From the NCBI RefSeq assembly GCF_021390175.1, contig NZ_CP090004.1:3649001-3713000 (forward strand): 64,000 nucleotides of DNA. The letters are read 5' to 3'. This document shows, piece after piece, positions 18,011-28,700 of this stretch. A program made the position numbers and the translations under genes. This stretch comes from Flagellimonas sp. HMM57. Lineage in GTDB: Bacteria > Bacteroidota > Bacteroidia > Flavobacteriales > Flavobacteriaceae. Within the stretch, counting starts at the first letter, position 1; every line of letters begins with the position of its first letter. Below the pieces are notes generated by a model that was not told the DNA's origin, searched no databases, and worked only from the letters and a program-made list of their open reading frames with translations.

Positions 18011-19147
18011 TTGAAAAGACTAAAAAAATACTTTAAACGAATGCTCCTGACCGTTCTGTCCATTATTGGGATTTTAATAGTGACCTATGTAATCTTTGTT
18101 AATTTCTACCCAAGTTTTGGAGGGAAAATTACAAAGGAACTCCAAAAAGAATATGCGCAATCAAAGAACTATAAGAAAAAGCAATTTGTAAACGAAAAAG
18201 ATGTTCCCAAAAATTTGAGTTTTGTTGAGACATTAGGAATAATGCGCAAGTTTTTTTTTACCAAAGTTCCTAATGGAAGCCCAGATAAGCCTTTGAAAGT
18301 TCAGAAGATAGATTCAACAGCGATTGCTGACTACAATGGAGATACTCGATTAATTTGGTTTGGGCACTCTGCTTTTCTTTTACAGATAAACGGAAAAAAT
18401 ATTTTAATAGATCCTATGCTGAGTGATGTGCCAGCACCGCATCCATGGTTGGGAAGCGGACGTTTTAGCAAAGAGCTACCAATAGCCATAGCTAAGCTCC
18501 CAATAATAGATGCAGTCTTGATTTCTCATGACCACTATGATCATCTGGATTATGAATCCATTCGAAAACTAAAAGATAAAGTTGGGCATTTTTATGTGCC
18601 TTTGGGAGTTGATGTGCACTTAAAAGCTTGGGGAGTATCTTCTGCTGCCATAACAGAGATGGACTGGTGGCAAGAAGAAGTTTTTAGTGACTTGACGTTC
18701 GTTTGTACCCCGGCACAGCACTTTTCGGGAAGAAGGTTCAATGACAGGCAAAGTACGTTATGGAGTTCTTGGGTGATTCAATCTACAAGCGAAAACATAT
18801 TCTTTAGCGGTGATAGTGGATACAGTGATCACTTTAAGGTTATAGGAGAGAAGTATGGTCCTTTTGATTTTGCAATGATGGAATGTGGCCAGTACAATGA
18901 GTCATGGCCAGATATTCATATGTTTCCAGAAGAAACCGTGCAGGCAGGTATAGATGTTAAGGCAAAATGTATCATGCCAATACACTGGGGTGGTTTCAAA
19001 TTATCGTTGCATTCTTGGACAGACCCTGTAGAGCGTGCAACCAAAAAGAGTAAAGCTTTGGACGTAAATCTAATTACCCCTAGAATAGGTGAATCTATAC
19101 TTTTAGCTGAACTTTCAACACAAAATGGTATATGGTGGCGTAACTAA
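18011..19147 (+). CDS. membrane-anchored MBL-fold hydrolase (UlaG/NAPE-PLD-like)
   Basis: A 378-residue protein with an N-terminal basic segment and one membrane helix (about 11-31), then a metallo-beta-lactamase fold. The zinc motif is His173-x-His175-x-Asp177-His178 (SHDHYDH). FGHSAFLLQI and LIDPMLSD precede it, and MPIHWGGF comes later. This is the UlaG/NAPE-phospholipase-D-like branch. I use the TTG at 18011 because it keeps the positively charged start of the membrane anchor; ATG at 18041 is the alternative. The substrate could be a lactone or a phospholipid. Confidence 0.85.
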   Translation: MKRLKKYFKRMLLTVLSIIGILIVTYVIFVNFYPSFGGKITKELQKEYAQSKNYKKKQFVNEKDVPKNLSFVETLGIMRKFFFTKVPNGSPDKPLKVQKIDSTAIADYNGDTRLIWFGHSAFLLQINGKNILIDPMLSDVPAPHPWLGSGRFSKELPIAIAKLPIIDAVLISHDHYDHLDYESIRKLKDKVGHFYVPLGVDVHLKAWGVSSAAITEMDWWQEEVFSDLTFVCTPAQHFSGRRFNDRQSTLWSSWVIQSTSENIFFSGDSGYSDHFKVIGEKYGPFDFAMMECGQYNESWPDIHMFPEETVQAGIDVKAKCIMPIHWGGFKLSLHSWTDPVERATKKSKALDVNLITPRIGESILLAELSTQNGIWWRN

Positions 19148-19200
19148 CTTTCATATCCATTTAAAATACAAGATTGCAATTGTGGGAAATGTTTTTGTTC

Positions 19201-20451
19201 TTATTCTGCAGATAGATTCATCGATGTGGGCAGTTCAAAAATTTCTAAGTCAAAATAGGGTAGGGCGGCTAACAAATGGTCAAAGATATCTGACATAATA
19301 TACTCGTAATTCTCCCATCGTTTATCGCTGCTAAAAGCATAAATTTCTAAAGGAATTCCCTGTGATGTCGGACTCAGTTGACGAGTCATTAAAGTCATAT
19401 CCTTATTGATAGCTGAGTGTCCCTCTAAATAGCTTTCGATGTACTTTCGAAAAACGCCAAGATTAGTTAGGTTTCTTCCATTGATTGCCAAATCTTTATT
19501 GGCTCCCCGCTCTTCGTTAAACGAGTTTATTTTTTCGGTTCTATTTTCCAAATAATCCGTTACAAGTTGAATTTTCTTGAGAGACGCCACATTTTCAGGG
19601 CTTAAAAATTTAATGCTTTGTTGTCTAATGATCAATGCCCTACGAATCCGTCTTCCGCCAGAGTTTTGCATCCCTCTCCAATTTTTGAATGAATCGGAAA
19701 TCAATGCATAGGTTGGAATGGTGGTAATGGTTTTGTCAAAATTCTGAACCTTAACGGTCGCAAGGGTAATTTCAATAACATCACCATCTGCCCCATATTT
19801 TTCAAAAGTTATCCAATCACCAATGCGTACCATATCGTTTATGCTAACCTGTATGCTTGCTACAAGCCCTAAAATTGAGTCTTTAAAGATTAGAAGAATA
19901 ATGGCGGATGCTGCACCAAGTGCCGTAAAGAATTTCCATATAGTAGTATCTGTAACAATGGCAAAAACAGTCAAAATCCCACCGATCCAAGCAAAAATCA
20001 TGAAAACCTGAATATAGCTGTCCAAAGGTTTGTCCTTCAAATGGGGCAATGTCCTTAAAAAATCCTTGATGCTGGACAATAAACTTTTTACTAAAAACAA
20101 CGCTAACAGAACACCAAGTATGGAAAGAGCTTTTTGCATTAACGAGCCGCCATACTCAAAATCTAAAAAAGCAAGGGGCATTAATTCAAAAAGCAATAAC
20201 AAAGGGATAATGTGTGCAATATATCTAGGGACTTTATTAGCGACTAAAAAATCATCAAAATTGGTTTTTGTTCGTCTTGCAGTACGCACGGAAAGTGATC
20301 TAAGCACCTTCCAGATAACAAAGTCGAGCAACCATGCAAACACAAGAATACCAATAAAAAGTATGAACAGGTTTACATACGAAACTATATTTTCCTCGAT
20401 TCCCGTTTTCAGTAGATAGTCATGTAGCAGGCGACCATATTTTTTGTCCAT
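19201..20451 (-). CDS. mechanosensitive channel, MscS family (YbdG-like)
   Basis: The 416-residue length is close to that of E. coli YbdG. Several membrane helices occupy residues 20-200, followed by the MscS pore-lining and beta domain (GLVASIQVSINDMVRIGDWITF, then VQNFDKTITTIPTYAL) and a soluble C-terminal domain. It releases solutes under membrane tension or osmotic downshock. It is transcribed leftward, convergent with the MBL-fold gene. Confidence 0.9.
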   Translation of the reverse strand: MDKKYGRLLHDYLLKTGIEENIVSYVNLFILFIGILVFAWLLDFVIWKVLRSLSVRTARRTKTNFDDFLVANKVPRYIAHIIPLLLLFELMPLAFLDFEYGGSLMQKALSILGVLLALFLVKSLLSSIKDFLRTLPHLKDKPLDSYIQVFMIFAWIGGILTVFAIVTDTTIWKFFTALGAASAIILLIFKDSILGLVASIQVSINDMVRIGDWITFEKYGADGDVIEITLATVKVQNFDKTITTIPTYALISDSFKNWRGMQNSGGRRIRRALIIRQQSIKFLSPENVASLKKIQLVTDYLENRTEKINSFNEERGANKDLAINGRNLTNLGVFRKYIESYLEGHSAINKDMTLMTRQLSPTSQGIPLEIYAFSSDKRWENYEYIMSDIFDHLLAALPYFDLEIFELPTSMNLSAE

Positions 20452-20863
20452 AACAAGAACTTATTTTTAAACTGTGTGCAAAAATATGGCTTAAATAATA
20501 TCCTGCATGAAGACAAATACAAAATGCTTCTTAAAATTGTCGATTTCACGTAAGCCTTTTACTATTTGTTGAAAAAGAGAATATTGTGAAGTGATTTCGA
20601 CACTATACTGTTCTTTAGAAAAGTAAGCATGATTGTTTTAAAACATCTGTCAGTTTTATCATATTCAAGAAATCTAATGTCAAATAAAAGTTAAGATATG
20701 TAAAGGTCTTTTCTATTTTTCAAAGCCAAAAAGGCACTCCAATTACATATTTGGCTTGGTTTACAAAGCTTTCCGTTCACATATGACATAAATCATGAAA
20801 ATTGGTGCTGGTTGAACCTAATTTTATAAGCGAATTTTTGTGAAAGCATACCTTAAAACTAAA
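20452..20863. other. divergent promoter region between the mechanosensitive channel and ppdK
   Basis: 412 bp with no credible gene. It contains a 12-bp palindrome TGTTTTAAAACA at 20634-20645, a possible regulator site. No clear promoter boxes could be assigned to either gene. A GTG at 20840 could start ppdK eight codons early. Confidence 0.45.
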
Positions 20864-23602
20864 ATGAATATGGAAGTATTGGAAAAAACCCGTACTAGGG
20901 TTTATCGGTTTGGCAACAAGTCCGCCGATGGAAATAGCAAAATGAGAAATCTACTAGGAGGAAAAGGAGCCAACCTTGCCGAAATGAGCACTATAGGTAT
21001 TCCAGTACCACCTGGTTTTACCATAACTACAGAGGTCTGTACCGAATATAATGAGCTTGGTAGAGAAAAAGTGTTGGATTTGATCAAGGAGGATGTTCAA
21101 AATGCCGTACGCAACATTGAAGAGGTAATGGGTGCAACTTTTGGTGACAAAAAGAATCCACTTTTAATTTCGGTTCGTTCAGGAGCTCGTGTATCAATGC
21201 CCGGTATGATGGATACTGTCCTTAATTTAGGATTGAATGATGAGATTGTAAAAGGGCTTATTGAAAAAACGGGGAACGAACGTTTTGCCTGGGATTCATA
21301 TCGCCGATTTATTCAAATGTATGGTGGCGTTGTTTTAGGAATGAAACCTGAATCAAAAGACGATATAGATCCTTTTGAGGAAATTATGGAACATCTTAAA
21401 GAGAAGCGGGAAATTCAATTGGACACCGAATTTTCGGTTCAGGATTTAAAAGATCTTGTTTATGATTTCAAGGATGCCGTAAAGAAACGTGTAGGGCATG
21501 ATTTTCCTATGGATCCATGGGAACAACTATGGGGCAGTGTAATTGCCGTATTCAACAGTTGGAATGGAGATAGAGCGGTTTATTACCGAAACATGCATGG
21601 ATATCCTGCCGATTGGGGTACCGCTGTTAATGTTCAGGCCATGGTATATGGCAATATGGGCGAGAATTCAGGAACTGGAGTGTGCTTTACAAGAGATGCC
21701 GCAACTGGGGAGAATGTATTCAATGGGGAATATCTTATTAATGCCCAAGGTGAAGATGTAGTGGCAGGAGTACGAACGCCGCAACAGATTACTCAACTTG
21801 GGTCGAAAAGATGGGCGGAATTGGCCAAAATAGAGGAGGACGAAAGAATACAAGACTATCCTTCATTGGAAGAGTTGATGCCATCCATCTTTGAAGAGCT
21901 TAATAAGTACCAAGAAATCCTTGAAAACCACTACAAGGATATGCAGGATATGGAGTTTACGATGCAAGATGGAAAGCTTTGGATTCTCCAAACCAGAAAC
22001 GGTAAGCGGACGGGTGCAGCAATGGTCAAGATTGCCATGGATTTGTTGAAAGACGGTTCCATAGATGAAAACGAAACCTTGATGCGAATCGAGCCAAATA
22101 AATTGGATGAACTGTTGCACCCAGTTTTTGACACAAATGCACTAAAAAGGGCAAATGTCATTGCACAGGGATTACCTGCTTCTCCGGGAGCTGCAACGGG
22201 CCAAATCGTATTCTTTGCAGATGAAGCAAAAAAGTTTAGGAATTCCATATTAACACGAATTGAAACATCTCCAGAAGATTTGGAAGGAATGAATATTGCC
22301 AAGGGTATTTTGACCGCAAGAGGGGGTATGACTTCTCATGCCGCAGTCGTTGCCCGTGGAATGGGGAAATGTTGTATATCTGGTGCTGGTGCCTTAAAAA
22401 TTAACTATAAAAACAGGACGCTTACCGTTGATGGCAAAGTTTATCAAGAAGGGGATTGGATTTCCCTAAACGGATCAACAGGAAACATCATTGAAGGAAA
22501 GGTAGCAACCCGCGAACCTGAGTTGAGTGGAGAGTTTGCCGAAATCATGAAATTGTCGGACAAATATGCCACTATGGATGTAAGGACAAATGCCGATTCA
22601 CCCAAAGATGCAAAAGTTGCTTTAGGTTTTGGTGCAAAAGGTATTGGTCTTACAAGAACCGAGCACATGTTTTTTGAGCTAGATAGGATCAAGGCCATGC
22701 GCGAGATGATCTTGGCCGATACAACGAAAGGTAGAAAGCAGGCTTTGGAAGAACTTTTACCTATGCAACGAAAAGACTTTGAAGGTATTTTTGAAGCTAT
22801 GGAAGGCCTTCCTGTTACCATTCGTTTGCTCGATCCGCCATTGCACGAGTTTGTTCCACACCAATTGGCCACGCAAAAAGAACTTGCCGAGGACATGCAT
22901 ATTTCGCTTACGGCGGTTAAAAACAAAGTGGCTGAGCTCCAGGAGTTCAATCCTATGTTGGGCCATCGCGGTTGTCGTTTAGGAAATACCTATCCAGAAA
23001 TAACAGAAATGCAGACAAGAGCGATTATCGAAGCTGCATTAAATCTGAAGGAAAAAGGAATTGAGTCCAAACCAGAAATTATGGTGCCGTTGGTGAGTAC
23101 TGTGAACGAGTATTTGGAACAGGAAAAAATTATAAGAACCACAGCACAACAAGTCTTTGAAGAATATGGAAACACAGTTGAGTATTTAGTGGGGACAATG
23201 ATTGAAATTCCTAGGGCTGCCCTATTGGCCGATACTGTTGCTGAGCATGCAGATTTCTTCTCATTTGGAACCAATGACCTTACCCAGCTCACTTATGGCT
23301 ACAGTCGTGATGATGCCGGTAAATTCCTTCCCATTTATTTAGAGAAAGGAATTTTGAAGGTAGATCCTTTTGAGGCTTTAGATCAAGAAGGCGTAGGTAA
23401 GTTGGTCACAATGGGAACATCTTATGGTCGGCGTACAAAACCAAATCTAAAAGTAGGTATCTGTGGCGAACATGGTGGCGAACCTAGTTCCATAGAGTTT
23501 TGTTATAAAAATGGAATGAATTATGTGAGCTGTTCACCCTTTAGGGTTCCGATTGCACGGGTATCCGCTGCACAAGCGGCCATAAAAGCCCAGATGAACT
23601 AG
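20864..23602 (+). CDS. ppdK: pyruvate, phosphate dikinase
   Basis: From the ATG at 20864 the product has 912 residues. The ATP-grasp domain begins VYRFGNKSADG. The phosphohistidine domain carries His492 in GGMTSHAAVVARG, and the C-terminal PEP/pyruvate TIM barrel has GTNDLTQLTYGYSRDD and the catalytic Cys867 (GICGEHGGEP). The enzyme interconverts pyruvate, ATP and phosphate with PEP, AMP and pyrophosphate. It can serve gluconeogenesis or PPi-dependent glycolysis. It is monocistronic with a strong terminator downstream. The start could also be the GTG at 20840 or ATG at 20870. Confidence 0.95.
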   Translation: MNMEVLEKTRTRVYRFGNKSADGNSKMRNLLGGKGANLAEMSTIGIPVPPGFTITTEVCTEYNELGREKVLDLIKEDVQNAVRNIEEVMGATFGDKKNPLLISVRSGARVSMPGMMDTVLNLGLNDEIVKGLIEKTGNERFAWDSYRRFIQMYGGVVLGMKPESKDDIDPFEEIMEHLKEKREIQLDTEFSVQDLKDLVYDFKDAVKKRVGHDFPMDPWEQLWGSVIAVFNSWNGDRAVYYRNMHGYPADWGTAVNVQAMVYGNMGENSGTGVCFTRDAATGENVFNGEYLINAQGEDVVAGVRTPQQITQLGSKRWAELAKIEEDERIQDYPSLEELMPSIFEELNKYQEILENHYKDMQDMEFTMQDGKLWILQTRNGKRTGAAMVKIAMDLLKDGSIDENETLMRIEPNKLDELLHPVFDTNALKRANVIAQGLPASPGAATGQIVFFADEAKKFRNSILTRIETSPEDLEGMNIAKGILTARGGMTSHAAVVARGMGKCCISGAGALKINYKNRTLTVDGKVYQEGDWISLNGSTGNIIEGKVATREPELSGEFAEIMKLSDKYATMDVRTNADSPKDAKVALGFGAKGIGLTRTEHMFFELDRIKAMREMILADTTKGRKQALEELLPMQRKDFEGIFEAMEGLPVTIRLLDPPLHEFVPHQLATQKELAEDMHISLTAVKNKVAELQEFNPMLGHRGCRLGNTYPEITEMQTRAIIEAALNLKEKGIESKPEIMVPLVSTVNEYLEQEKIIRTTAQQVFEEYGNTVEYLVGTMIEIPRAALLADTVAEHADFFSFGTNDLTQLTYGYSRDDAGKFLPIYLEKGILKVDPFEALDQEGVGKLVTMGTSYGRRTKPNLKVGICGEHGGEPSSIEFCYKNGMNYVSCSPFRVPIARVSAAQAAIKAQMN

Positions 23603-23627
23603 TCGGTTTAGGATTACGATAACCTGA

Positions 23628-23671
23628 AGCAGTCTTTCAATTTTTATTAAGTTGAAAGGCTGCTTTTTTTT
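23628..23671 (+). terminator. Rho-independent terminator of ppdK
   Basis: AGCAGTCTTTCAA (23628-23640) pairs with TTGAAAGGCTGCT (23652-23664), with one G-T pair and an 11-nt loop, followed immediately by a run of seven or more T. It is 25 bp after the ppdK stop. Confidence 0.9.
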
Positions 23672-23769
23672 AAGGATGATTTACCATTCATCATGATGGG
23701 GTTAAAGTAGCCTTGTGACTTCAAAATGCCAAAAGTTCCACTAGGTCAAAAATCGATTTTATAAAATAT

Positions 23770-23786
23770 TGATTTTTTGACAAGTG
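23770..23786 (+). repeat. 17-bp motif shared with 8611-8627, copy 2
   Basis: Identical to TGATTTTTTGACAAGTG at 8611-8627. It lies 48 bp before the ATG of the outer-membrane protein gene of cassette A. It probably marks a promoter or operator. Confidence 0.45.
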
Positions 23787-23833
23787 ATTTTGGAATATAA
23801 GTAGTTCTTTTATTGGTCAATCATCAATCAAAA

Positions 23834-24487
23834 ATGAAAAAAAGCTGGTTTTTTTCCTTGCTGTGCCTTGTGTGCAGTGGCCTTTGTGGTCAAAATTCAG
23901 TGGATTCTGAGAATGAAGTCCAAGATAAGCCTAACAGCTTTATGGACAAGACTGAGTTTAGGGCAGGTTATTACGGTAATTTTTATTGGAACCCTGGTCT
24001 AACTTTTGGAGCCGAATATCTCTGGAAAGAAAAGGTACGAACCAAAGAGAAAAAAAAGAGAACAAAAATTATAACGAAACAATGGTTGCTTAATGGAACT
24101 GTTGGCTTGAGTTGGGACCCAAGAACTGAACTTGGTGTTTTTACCAATTATGGAATTCTTTGGCGTAGGACTAATACAAAGGGAAAACAAATTAATATCC
24201 AATTTAATCCTTTGGGCTACTATAGGTCGTTTTTACCTGAAACCTATGAAGTTTCGGGTGATAGGGTGGATAAGGTTTTTCTGCCCGGGCGAAATTATTT
24301 TGCGCCCTCGATTTCATTCGGTTTAGGGAAATTACGAAAAGGGAAAAAGTTAACAGGCAGATATTTAAATGCTACTTACATGCTTCGGACACCTTACAAT
24401 GCTAGTTTTTTACCCTCAATCGCAATAGAGTATGGGTATCGTTTTAACATCAAAAAGAAAAAGAAACATGCGAAGGATAATCAATAG
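23834..24487 (+). CDS. outer-membrane beta-barrel-like protein, cassette A
   Basis: The ATG at 23834 gives 217 residues with a signal ending SGLCGQ. The mature part alternates aromatic and polar residues as in an outer-membrane barrel (EFRAGYYGNFYWNPGLTFGAE). It contains the stretch NPLGYYRSFLPETYEV plus VDKVFLPGR, shared with the second copy at 62457-63104. It overlaps the hydrolase gene by 20 bp. No known family is recognised. The strict pairing with the hydrolase in both copies suggests a working unit. Confidence 0.8.
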   Translation: MKKSWFFSLLCLVCSGLCGQNSVDSENEVQDKPNSFMDKTEFRAGYYGNFYWNPGLTFGAEYLWKEKVRTKEKKKRTKIITKQWLLNGTVGLSWDPRTELGVFTNYGILWRRTNTKGKQINIQFNPLGYYRSFLPETYEVSGDRVDKVFLPGRNYFAPSISFGLGKLRKGKKLTGRYLNATYMLRTPYNASFLPSIAIEYGYRFNIKKKKKHAKDNQ

Positions 24488-25535
24488 TGGCTTTGTAATA
24501 TCACTCTTCTTGCTTTCATTTCTCTTTATACTTTCTTGCTCACAAGAAGAAATAGGTGATTTAAAGGACACGCTTTATGTTAGGCACGAGGGTGCGGATA
24601 TGCCAGCCCATATTTATGGCAATGCAACGGAAAAGGTGTTTCTTGTCATTTTGCATGGCGGTCCGGGAGGTGATGGGTTAACCTATAGGGCGGGAACCAT
24701 TAAAAGTAAGATTGAAAAAGAATGCGCCGTTGTATATTTTGACCAACGCGGCTCCGGTATGTCCCAAGGTAGGTATTCGGAAGATGGTATTAGTGTAGAT
24801 ATTATGGCCGAAGATGTTTTGGCCTTGGTAAAAGTAATCAGGCATAAATATGGGGATGATTCCCAAATATTCTTAATGGGGCATAGCTGGGGAGGAACAT
24901 TGGGGACTGCAGTCATGTTAAAAGACCAAGATGCGTTTAGCGGTTGGATAGATGTGGATGGAGCGCATGACCCTAAAGGAGTTTATTTTGAATATCCCAA
25001 AAATTTTGAACGAGTGGCCAATGAACAAATCGAAGCAAATAGAAGTATTTCGTATTGGGAAGGCGCAAAAAACAAGATTAATGAGCTGGATACTACTACC
25101 TATTCCGATGACGATTTTTATGAAATGAATAGAGAAGCCTATAAAGCAGAAGATAAACTGGCCGATGATAAGGTAGTTTTTAAGGTTGGTAGTGGTATTC
25201 AAGGTGAGCTGGCAGTTACTTTCTTTTTCAAAAACAATCCCATAACAGTCGGTTGGAATGGAAGGGATACACAAGCCATATTGGTCAGGGACCAAGATAT
25301 TTTTGAAAAGCTTTCATACACGGATAGACTCAACGAAATAACAATACCGTCCTTAATATTATGGGGGAAATACGATATGGTAGTACCGCCAAAATTTGCC
25401 CAAGACGCTTTTGAAAATCTTGGCTCAAGTTCTAAAGAATTGATCATTTTTGAAAATTCAGGTCATTCACCAATGTTCCTTGAGCCCGATTTATTTGCAC
25501 AAGTGGTAATCGATTTTATTGATGAGAATAAATGA
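24468..25535 (+). CDS. alpha/beta-hydrolase lipoprotein (proline iminopeptidase-like), cassette A
   Basis: The ATG at 24468 gives 355 residues with lipobox Cys24 (LFILSCSQEE). The alpha/beta-hydrolase motifs are the oxyanion loop LHGGPGG, the nucleophile Ser140 in GHSWGG, the acid in WGKYDMVVP and His in ENSGHSPMF. HGGPGG and DQRGSGMS are typical of the proline iminopeptidase/S33-like branch. As a lipoprotein it acts in the periplasm or at the cell surface. It overlaps the outer-membrane protein gene by 20 bp. Its paralogue at 61417-62460 has the same catalytic residues at the same numbers. Confidence 0.88.
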   Translation: MRRIINSGFVISLFLLSFLFILSCSQEEIGDLKDTLYVRHEGADMPAHIYGNATEKVFLVILHGGPGGDGLTYRAGTIKSKIEKECAVVYFDQRGSGMSQGRYSEDGISVDIMAEDVLALVKVIRHKYGDDSQIFLMGHSWGGTLGTAVMLKDQDAFSGWIDVDGAHDPKGVYFEYPKNFERVANEQIEANRSISYWEGAKNKINELDTTTYSDDDFYEMNREAYKAEDKLADDKVVFKVGSGIQGELAVTFFFKNNPITVGWNGRDTQAILVRDQDIFEKLSYTDRLNEITIPSLILWGKYDMVVPPKFAQDAFENLGSSSKELIIFENSGHSPMFLEPDLFAQVVIDFIDENK

Positions 25536-25729
25536 TGGTTAGTAAATAGTATTAATACAATCAATAGTATAAGATTTTTCTAATTAAGAAGAAAGAAAAA
25601 GCAACCTAAATAAATGAAAGGCATCTTACTAATTGACAATTTAAAAACTTTGAGTATACACTAGTTGTTAGAACACGGTTAAGATAAATGAAGAAATACC
25701 CAAATCTGAAGTATTATAACCTATTAAAC

Positions 25730-28700
25730 ATGAAAACTATAACCAAAAACTACCCGCTAAAGACAGTTACATTTTTTACTTTTCTGTTTTTAATACTGCT
25801 TGTTCCAATACATAGCAATGCCCAATTCTCTGGTGGAAACGGTACCTACGAATCGCCTTTTGAGATCAGTAACCTTACAGATCTTCGCTTTCTTTCCGAG
25901 AATGATGAGCATTGGGATAAACATTTTGTATTGACCCAAGACATAGACGCTTCAAATACGACAACATGGAATTCTGGCCGTGGATTTTCTCCAATTGGTG
26001 ACTCACCTAACGGTTTAAGGCAAAAGACTCCGTTTACTGGTTATTTTAATGGGCTGGGATATAATATAACAAGCATACATAGTAATCGTCCTGGAGAGTC
26101 CTTCATAGGCTTTTTTGGCTATATTGAAGATGCTATCATAGAAAATCTAAAACTCACCAATGTTGATTTAACGGGTGAAAATGGTGCAGCTGGATTGGTG
26201 GTTGAAAGCCGTAGTTCAAAAATTAAAAACTGCCATGTAAGTGGTAAAGTCAGTGATTTTGGACAAAATACCACAAGTGGTGGTCTTATAGGTATTTCCT
26301 TAAACTCAGATGTCGCTGAATCGTATGCTATGGTGGAAGTATCCGCAACCATTGCTGGAGGATTCATAGGAGTCTCGAATAGTGATCAAATCAATGACTG
26401 TTGGGCGGGAGGTATTATAGATGGGTCACAAATTTCAGGAGGCTTTGTGGGTGTTTTGGATTCGGGAACCTTAAAAAATTGTTATGCCATTGGGGAAGTC
26501 AATGGTCAACAACTCGCTGGAGGTTTTTGTGGCTTTAATGATTCTAGCGGTAATATCACAAATTCTTTTTTTGATTTGAACAGCACGCGACAATCTCAAG
26601 CAGTGGGTCAAGGTGATGGTCAAGGTGTCACTGCCTTAGATACTGGGGATTTCTCCATACGACAAAACTTTGTAACTGCAGGTTGGAAACTGGATGAAGT
26701 TTGGGAAATGAGCATTATCTCTAGTATTGATAATGTGGCTAGACCTTATTTAAAAATGCAACTTGCTCCGTATTATGTCCATATTCGCGTATTACCAGAA
26801 CCAGCAGCATCCGTATCGGGTATTGGGTATTACAAACCCAATGAACAGGTTAATTTGGGGTATACACCAGCATCACGGTATACATTCTCAGGTTGGCTGC
26901 GGGATGGGAATGTAGTGTCAACTGCGAATCCGCATGCATTTACGATTACCGAGAGCCAAACCTATAATGCTATTTTTACAGAAGATACTGCATTTGAAGG
27001 TGGTGACGGTACAGCTGCAAACCCATATCAAATAGCAAACGTAAACCAATTGCAGGACATCAATACCATACCCTCTTTACTGAACAGACATTATGTACTT
27101 ACGGCCGATATTGATGCTTCCCCAACAAAAAGCTGGAACAATGGTAAAGGATTTATCCCTATAGGCAATCAAAACCGACCTTTTACGGGCAGTTTTGATG
27201 GAAATGGAAATCTCATAAAAAATCTGCATATCAACAGGCTTGGAGAAAGTGGTATTGGACTTTTTGGGTATACACATGGCGCAACGATAACCAAAGTGGG
27301 TCTGGATAACGTGAATATTTCAGGTAAGAACCAAACAGCTGGCTTTGTAGGTCAAGATATAAAAAGTACTAAAATCTCTTTATCTTATGTTACTGGCTTA
27401 ATTACAGGAAACAGCGAAGTAGGGGGCTTTTTGGGGAACGGAATCGATAGTGGTATTGACAACTCCTATAGTTTGGCCAGAACTTATGGAAAGGATGCTA
27501 TAGGGGGAATGGCTGGATACCTTAGTTCATCTGGTAATACTATTGTAAGGGTCAACAGTAGTTATACTGCAGGTAGGATTCTCTCCGATGCTACAGCTGG
27601 GGCCATCGTAAGCCATATAGGTAGAAACGTATCCCCAAGATCAATTTATGACCGTAATACCACTGGTCTACAAAAAGGCACAAATTCTGGTGATGGAGGT
27701 GCAGAAGGTTATTCGACCGACCGCTTCTCTTATGCTTTTCTTATGAACCAAAAATTTGATATGGTCAACCTTTGGCAATTTGCCTATGGTCAAGATGGTA
27801 TCAAACGTCCTATCCTAAAATGGGAAAATCCTTTCGTTTTTAACCTGTCCGATGATGGTAACGGCACTATCGACAAAGAACCTATTGAACGGATTCTCCC
27901 AGGAGTGGATTTCCCTCCCATAACCGCCTATCCCAATGAAGGCCATACCTTTGGTCACTGGCTGGACGAAGATACCCAAGAACAATGGACCAGTAACCCA
28001 TTGAATATAAATCAGGTAGACCGAAACTATAACCTCAAGGCCGTTTTTGTGCCCAATGTGGGGAATCGAAAAGTGAAGATAACGGTCATTAACACTGTTC
28101 AAGTACCAGTAGCGAACGCATTGCTAGAGTGGGAGGGAAACCTATTCAGGACGGACTCCAATGGTGTTGTAGAGCTTAGCGGTGTATCTGACGGAACCTA
28201 TTCCTACATCATAAGCCACTCCTCTTCTTATGTTCCATTGAACGATATACTGGAAGTAAACGGGAGTGATGTTGACATCCAAGTAGTATTGTACAGTGGA
28301 ACCGAATTCAAGGACCAAAACTGTACTTTTTTAGTGACAGAAGGAGCATTACCCATATCCAATGCCCAAATCGTTATTCAAAAGCAGGGAGAAACGCCCC
28401 AAACATTTTTTACGGATAGTTTTGGTGAATTTACTTTCACTGGGAACGGGGTTTTTGAATATACCGTAAGCGTTCCGGGATATGAGACCAAAACGGATAC
28501 TTTTACATTGTCCACAAATAACCTATTTAAAAGGATAGCGCTTTCAAAAGTGTACGACTTGGAACTGACGGTTACAGATGGTGCCAATGTTTTGCCAATG
28601 GCAGAAATAACCTTTGATGGTATTACGTATCAAGCCAATAACCAAGGTGTGGTATTGTTTCAAGATTTGGTTAACGATACGTATAATTTTTTGGTGTCGG

